Source of the DNA: Hymenolepis diminuta
Taxonomy: Eukaryota; Platyhelminthes; Cestoda; Cyclophyllidea; Hymenolepididae
Length of the DNA: 64,000 nucleotides
Direction of reading: 5' to 3'
Assembly: GCA_900708905.1 (NCBI GenBank)
Contig: CAADRB010000029.1
Span: 409,924-473,923, forward strand
Shown here: in pieces, positions 60,700-64,000 of the stretch
Position numbering within the stretch: the first letter of the stretch is position 1
How the letters are laid out: each line of letters begins with the position of its first letter
Notes under the pieces: model-generated
Told to the model about the DNA's origin: nothing
The model's input: only the letters and a program-made list of their open reading frames with translations
Database searches by the model: none
Translations under genes and position numbers: made by a program

Positions 60700-63600
60700 G
60701 GACTGTAGGAAACATGACCGAAATAACGGTTTATTATGTAAAATCTAATAGACAGGACAATGTATATTGAAAGGGCATAAGGATCTATAAGATAATAACA
60801 AATATAAAAGTTAGTCAAGAAACCTAAAAACAGTACAAATTTGAAGGAAAGTACTTATTTTGTCACCATGGCTACTTTCGTCTCAAACGACAGGTTCCCG
60901 CTTCTCATCGACTAATTCCGAGTTCATTTTAGTCGGCTCGCGGGTAAAATTGCTAGCATAATCCATATCCAATTCCTCAGTGTCAGCGTGTTTGGTAGCT
61001 CAAGATACAATAACGTTGAGAGTAATCCATAGTTCTGAGAAACCCGTATAGGACTAATCCCTTCAAAATTTTTCCTCATTATTTGGAAGAAAATAGTAAC
61101 AGTAAAGATTGATATTCATAGAGTAGAATGCCGTAGAGTACTAAAAGGATAACCGAGTAATCTATGGTCTTAAATTATTGCTGAATATTACCATAAATAA
61201 ATAACAAATATCAGAAATATAAAACGATGTTGAATTTTGTCAAATAGAAAATTTTCAGGAACTGAAATTCCTGCGATTTGTTGAATTCTTTACTATGTCA
61301 ATCTCACTTCCCTAACACTTTCAAACTCCTAAATTGCGTTATTATGTATGTATGTAAATGACTAATAATATGTATTTCTTTAATTTATATTCTCTTATTA
61401 ATGCTCATGAAAATTGTAATATTTTAGTCAATCGAAACCATCTAAACACGTAAGATGTCACATAAACCAACGGCGATTGAAAGGATATCAATAGAATCAC
61501 ATTTCATTTAAATTTCTTATCCATTATTTAGTCCATTTTTAACTTCAAGCTTACTGTTCACTGCTTCATTTCCAACTGTTCCAAATTTCGAATTTCTTGA
61601 TTTGGCTCTCGCATTCCTAAGTGGGTTCATGTCCATAATGTTCGGTGCTTTTAGACCATGATGATCGTGTTAGAAAATCACTATTGATTTCAAAAAGAGT
61701 CTTTAAAATTGACTGTCAATATCAGCTCTAACAATGAGATTGTCTTAAGGTCTCGAATATACTCGATATTTAAGCCATTCATGAAAGTTGGTTTGACAAA
61801 TTCTCGATGAAGGTGAAGGCCAAAACTGACACAAGAGTATACAACTTTATTCACTGAGTCCTGAACTGAGCCAGTGCAACATTTAAAATTATTTTAGATT
61901 TGCTACTTCGATAACATTGTTTATTTTACAAATACGTGAAGTATAGCGAAGTTAATTAGTTCAACATCGATATTATAAATGAATAAATGTGTAACTTGTT
62001 AAGAGGAAGGTATAAAAACTATCAATTCAATATTATAAAGTGATTATATTTACTTAAGGAAAGTTAAATTTCAGGGAAATATACAAATCAAGTTTCTTCT
62101 TTCCCTCTGATTTATCATACTAGTATTGAATGAGTAATAATAAAAAAAAAGTGTTCTATCTTACCATGGGAATCATATTTAATTTATCTTAACAGGGACC
62201 AAACAGATAAGATTATACTGGAATATTCGGCATTTATCCTTTTTAGAATTAAATGCTCGAAAGTATATTTCTAGAGGACTTGCTAACTCGAAGAAAGTTA
62301 TTATCATGCTGCTTACATTGCCAAAGTAGATTAAAAAGCATAGTGGATATATTATAATTCCTTGCAAATTGTAGAATCGATGAGTCGATTAGTTTATTTA
62401 TCACTTACTAACTGTGGCAAAACAGACCATTTTAATTTCCTGTCTTGGGATGCTTAATGGAAGAGAATCAAACTGAAAATAAAGTGAGAGTATCAAAAAT
62501 CTCGCTTAATTGGATTTTATAAATTCAAATCATGCACTTTTCGTTCTTATATTCTTATAAGATGATTTTTCCCTTGATTCCTCATTGCATTATTGTTCAC
62601 GCTGTCCATAAGTTACTGACCAATTGATTATACCCAAGAAGTAAAAGCCGATAAAATATCACAAAACCTGCGTACTCTAACTCATAGGCCTTCTCACTCT
62701 TGCTCTATATTGTGACCATGCTGACTCGTATCTAATTCTCAGTTGGTGATATTTTTATTGGTCACTTATCGACGAACCATGGGCCCGCAACCATACAACT
62801 CCCTTATTATACCTTCATTCGTCCCTGTATCTAAAAATCCGATTTATCCTAGTTCAGTAATGAAACCTTGTTTTTCTCCACTCGTTCCACTTCTGTTCCG
62901 TCCTTCCTTCCCTCTCCCTCATTTCCACTTTCTAATACACCTTTCTCCGATCTAATTCTTCGTCCTTTTGCCTAAGAAAGGCTCTTGTACTCTGTTAGCC
63001 TTAGAAAGACCACTATTCCAATGGGTGGTATCTAGTCTTATTTGGTGGAGCTCTTAAAGGAGCCTTAAACTCGAGATTAGAGCTATATTACCATTATTCT
63101 TAACCTAAATTGGACTACTTTTCAGTCCTCTAATTTCAGAAGCTTCCCACTATTAAAAACTTGTGGAATATTTGGTCATGTCAAAAATTGCAATTGTCAG
63201 TTGAAAAATATCATTGGCGAACTTCATTAATTATTCCCGCAAATCATTTTGTCTACTGGTGCATTTTATTAATTAATGGAATATTAATAAATTAGATAAT
63301 ATGTTAATAGACTCGCGGTCTTGAAATTCTTCTATTTATTGTTTTATTATATATTATAATAGACATATATGTTTCTGATCTTAATGATGGGAAAAGGCAC
63401 ACCATACGTCACTTCAGAAATTTTAAGTTTCTACAATATCTACCTATAGCGGATACTACGTAAATAAGCGGCCTTAGAAGTCTAACTAGCTGAAGAAAAG
63501 TACAAATAGCCCCTAGCCGAGTCCTCTTATGTAAATGACTCCAAAATTGGTTAGGCTACATTCAAAGTAGCGAGAACACAGAAACACAGTATCGTATGCA

Positions 63601-64000
63601 GAGAGTTTTACTGTGCAAATACTCCATAATTGAGTGCAAACATTGATCGCTGATTGACTAAGAGGCATCTGCATGCACGTCCAGGCTTGCTTGACACATG
63701 ATCAGCAGTATGTCTCCAATGTCCAGAGTGTTCTAGCTCGTGCGAGATTCCTACGGTCAGCCTTGCTAGCGTTGTACGTTCTAAAGGGCTCCTCTTCTAG
63801 AGCGTTGTTAGGTAGCTAAACCGTCGGAAAAGGCTCAATAATTAGTTAATAGTAAAAAACAATAATAGTCATTGAACTATGACTGGCCGAATATGTACAT
63901 TAAAACTACTAATTACTCAATCAGTTCCTTTAATGTTTGAGAATAGTCATGAATTTTTTATGAAGATTCAGCGAAGCGATATAATACTGATTTGAAAACG
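60700..64000. other. 3' flank or further introns of the small secretory gene
   Basis: No supported exon. A pyrimidine-rich acceptor at 61531 opens a 42-codon frame (start 61532), which might be a later exon. A GC-richer unassigned stretch lies at 63.60-63.84 kb. A pyrimidine-rich island covers 62.69-62.96 kb. Confidence 0.4.

Noticed and set aside
1..64000. CRISPR arrays, bacterial operons, riboswitches
   Set aside because: The DNA is clearly eukaryotic nuclear. No regularly spaced direct repeats or bacterial signals were seen.

Overview
The window is animal nuclear DNA. It is very AT-rich, its genes are split by GT-AG introns, and no bacterial-type operons are visible. The CCT-alpha chaperonin gene and the intron sizes point to a flatworm, most likely a tapeworm. 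Short introns fall near 36 nt (one case) and 69-77 nt (five cases), which matches the two preferred intron sizes I recall for tapeworms. The strong AT bias would suit a hymenolepidid better than a taeniid, but the species is an inference.

Layout. (1) About 1-39,970, minus strand: one very long, low-density gene. Small exons are separated by introns of up to 6 kb. I rebuilt 21 core exons by matching splice sites and reading phase, starting from a signal-peptide or signal-anchor exon at 39,909 and running off the left edge. Three further candidate exons lie in its introns. The product is a large modular extracellular or membrane-anchored protein that I do not recognise. It has possible SEA-like segments, a Cys-rich segment and a possible sushi (CCP)-like start near the left edge. 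A decayed LTR retrotransposon (about 35.9-37.7 kb) lies in its first intron. (2) 40-52.75 kb: intergenic, with no supported gene, only simple repeats and low-complexity sequence. (3) 52,811-54,783, plus strand: a complete six-exon gene for T-complex protein 1 subunit alpha (CCT1/TCP1), 547 residues, the only gene here with a certain function. (4) 54.85-60.0 kb: intergenic, with a GC-richer scrambled patch at about 55.37-55.95 kb. (5) 60,018 onward, plus strand: a small gene with a clear signal peptide and a short Cys-containing ectodomain, three exons seen, 3' end uncertain. (6) 60.7-64 kb: no gene supported.

The genes do not form a pathway. CCT1 is a cytosolic housekeeping protein. The two others encode secretory-route proteins. 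All three starts lie shortly downstream of a 3' splice-site-like AG, which would suit either a 5'-UTR intron or spliced-leader trans-splicing. The minus-strand gene is the most novel content. Its exon model comes from reading by eye and should be tested with RNA data.
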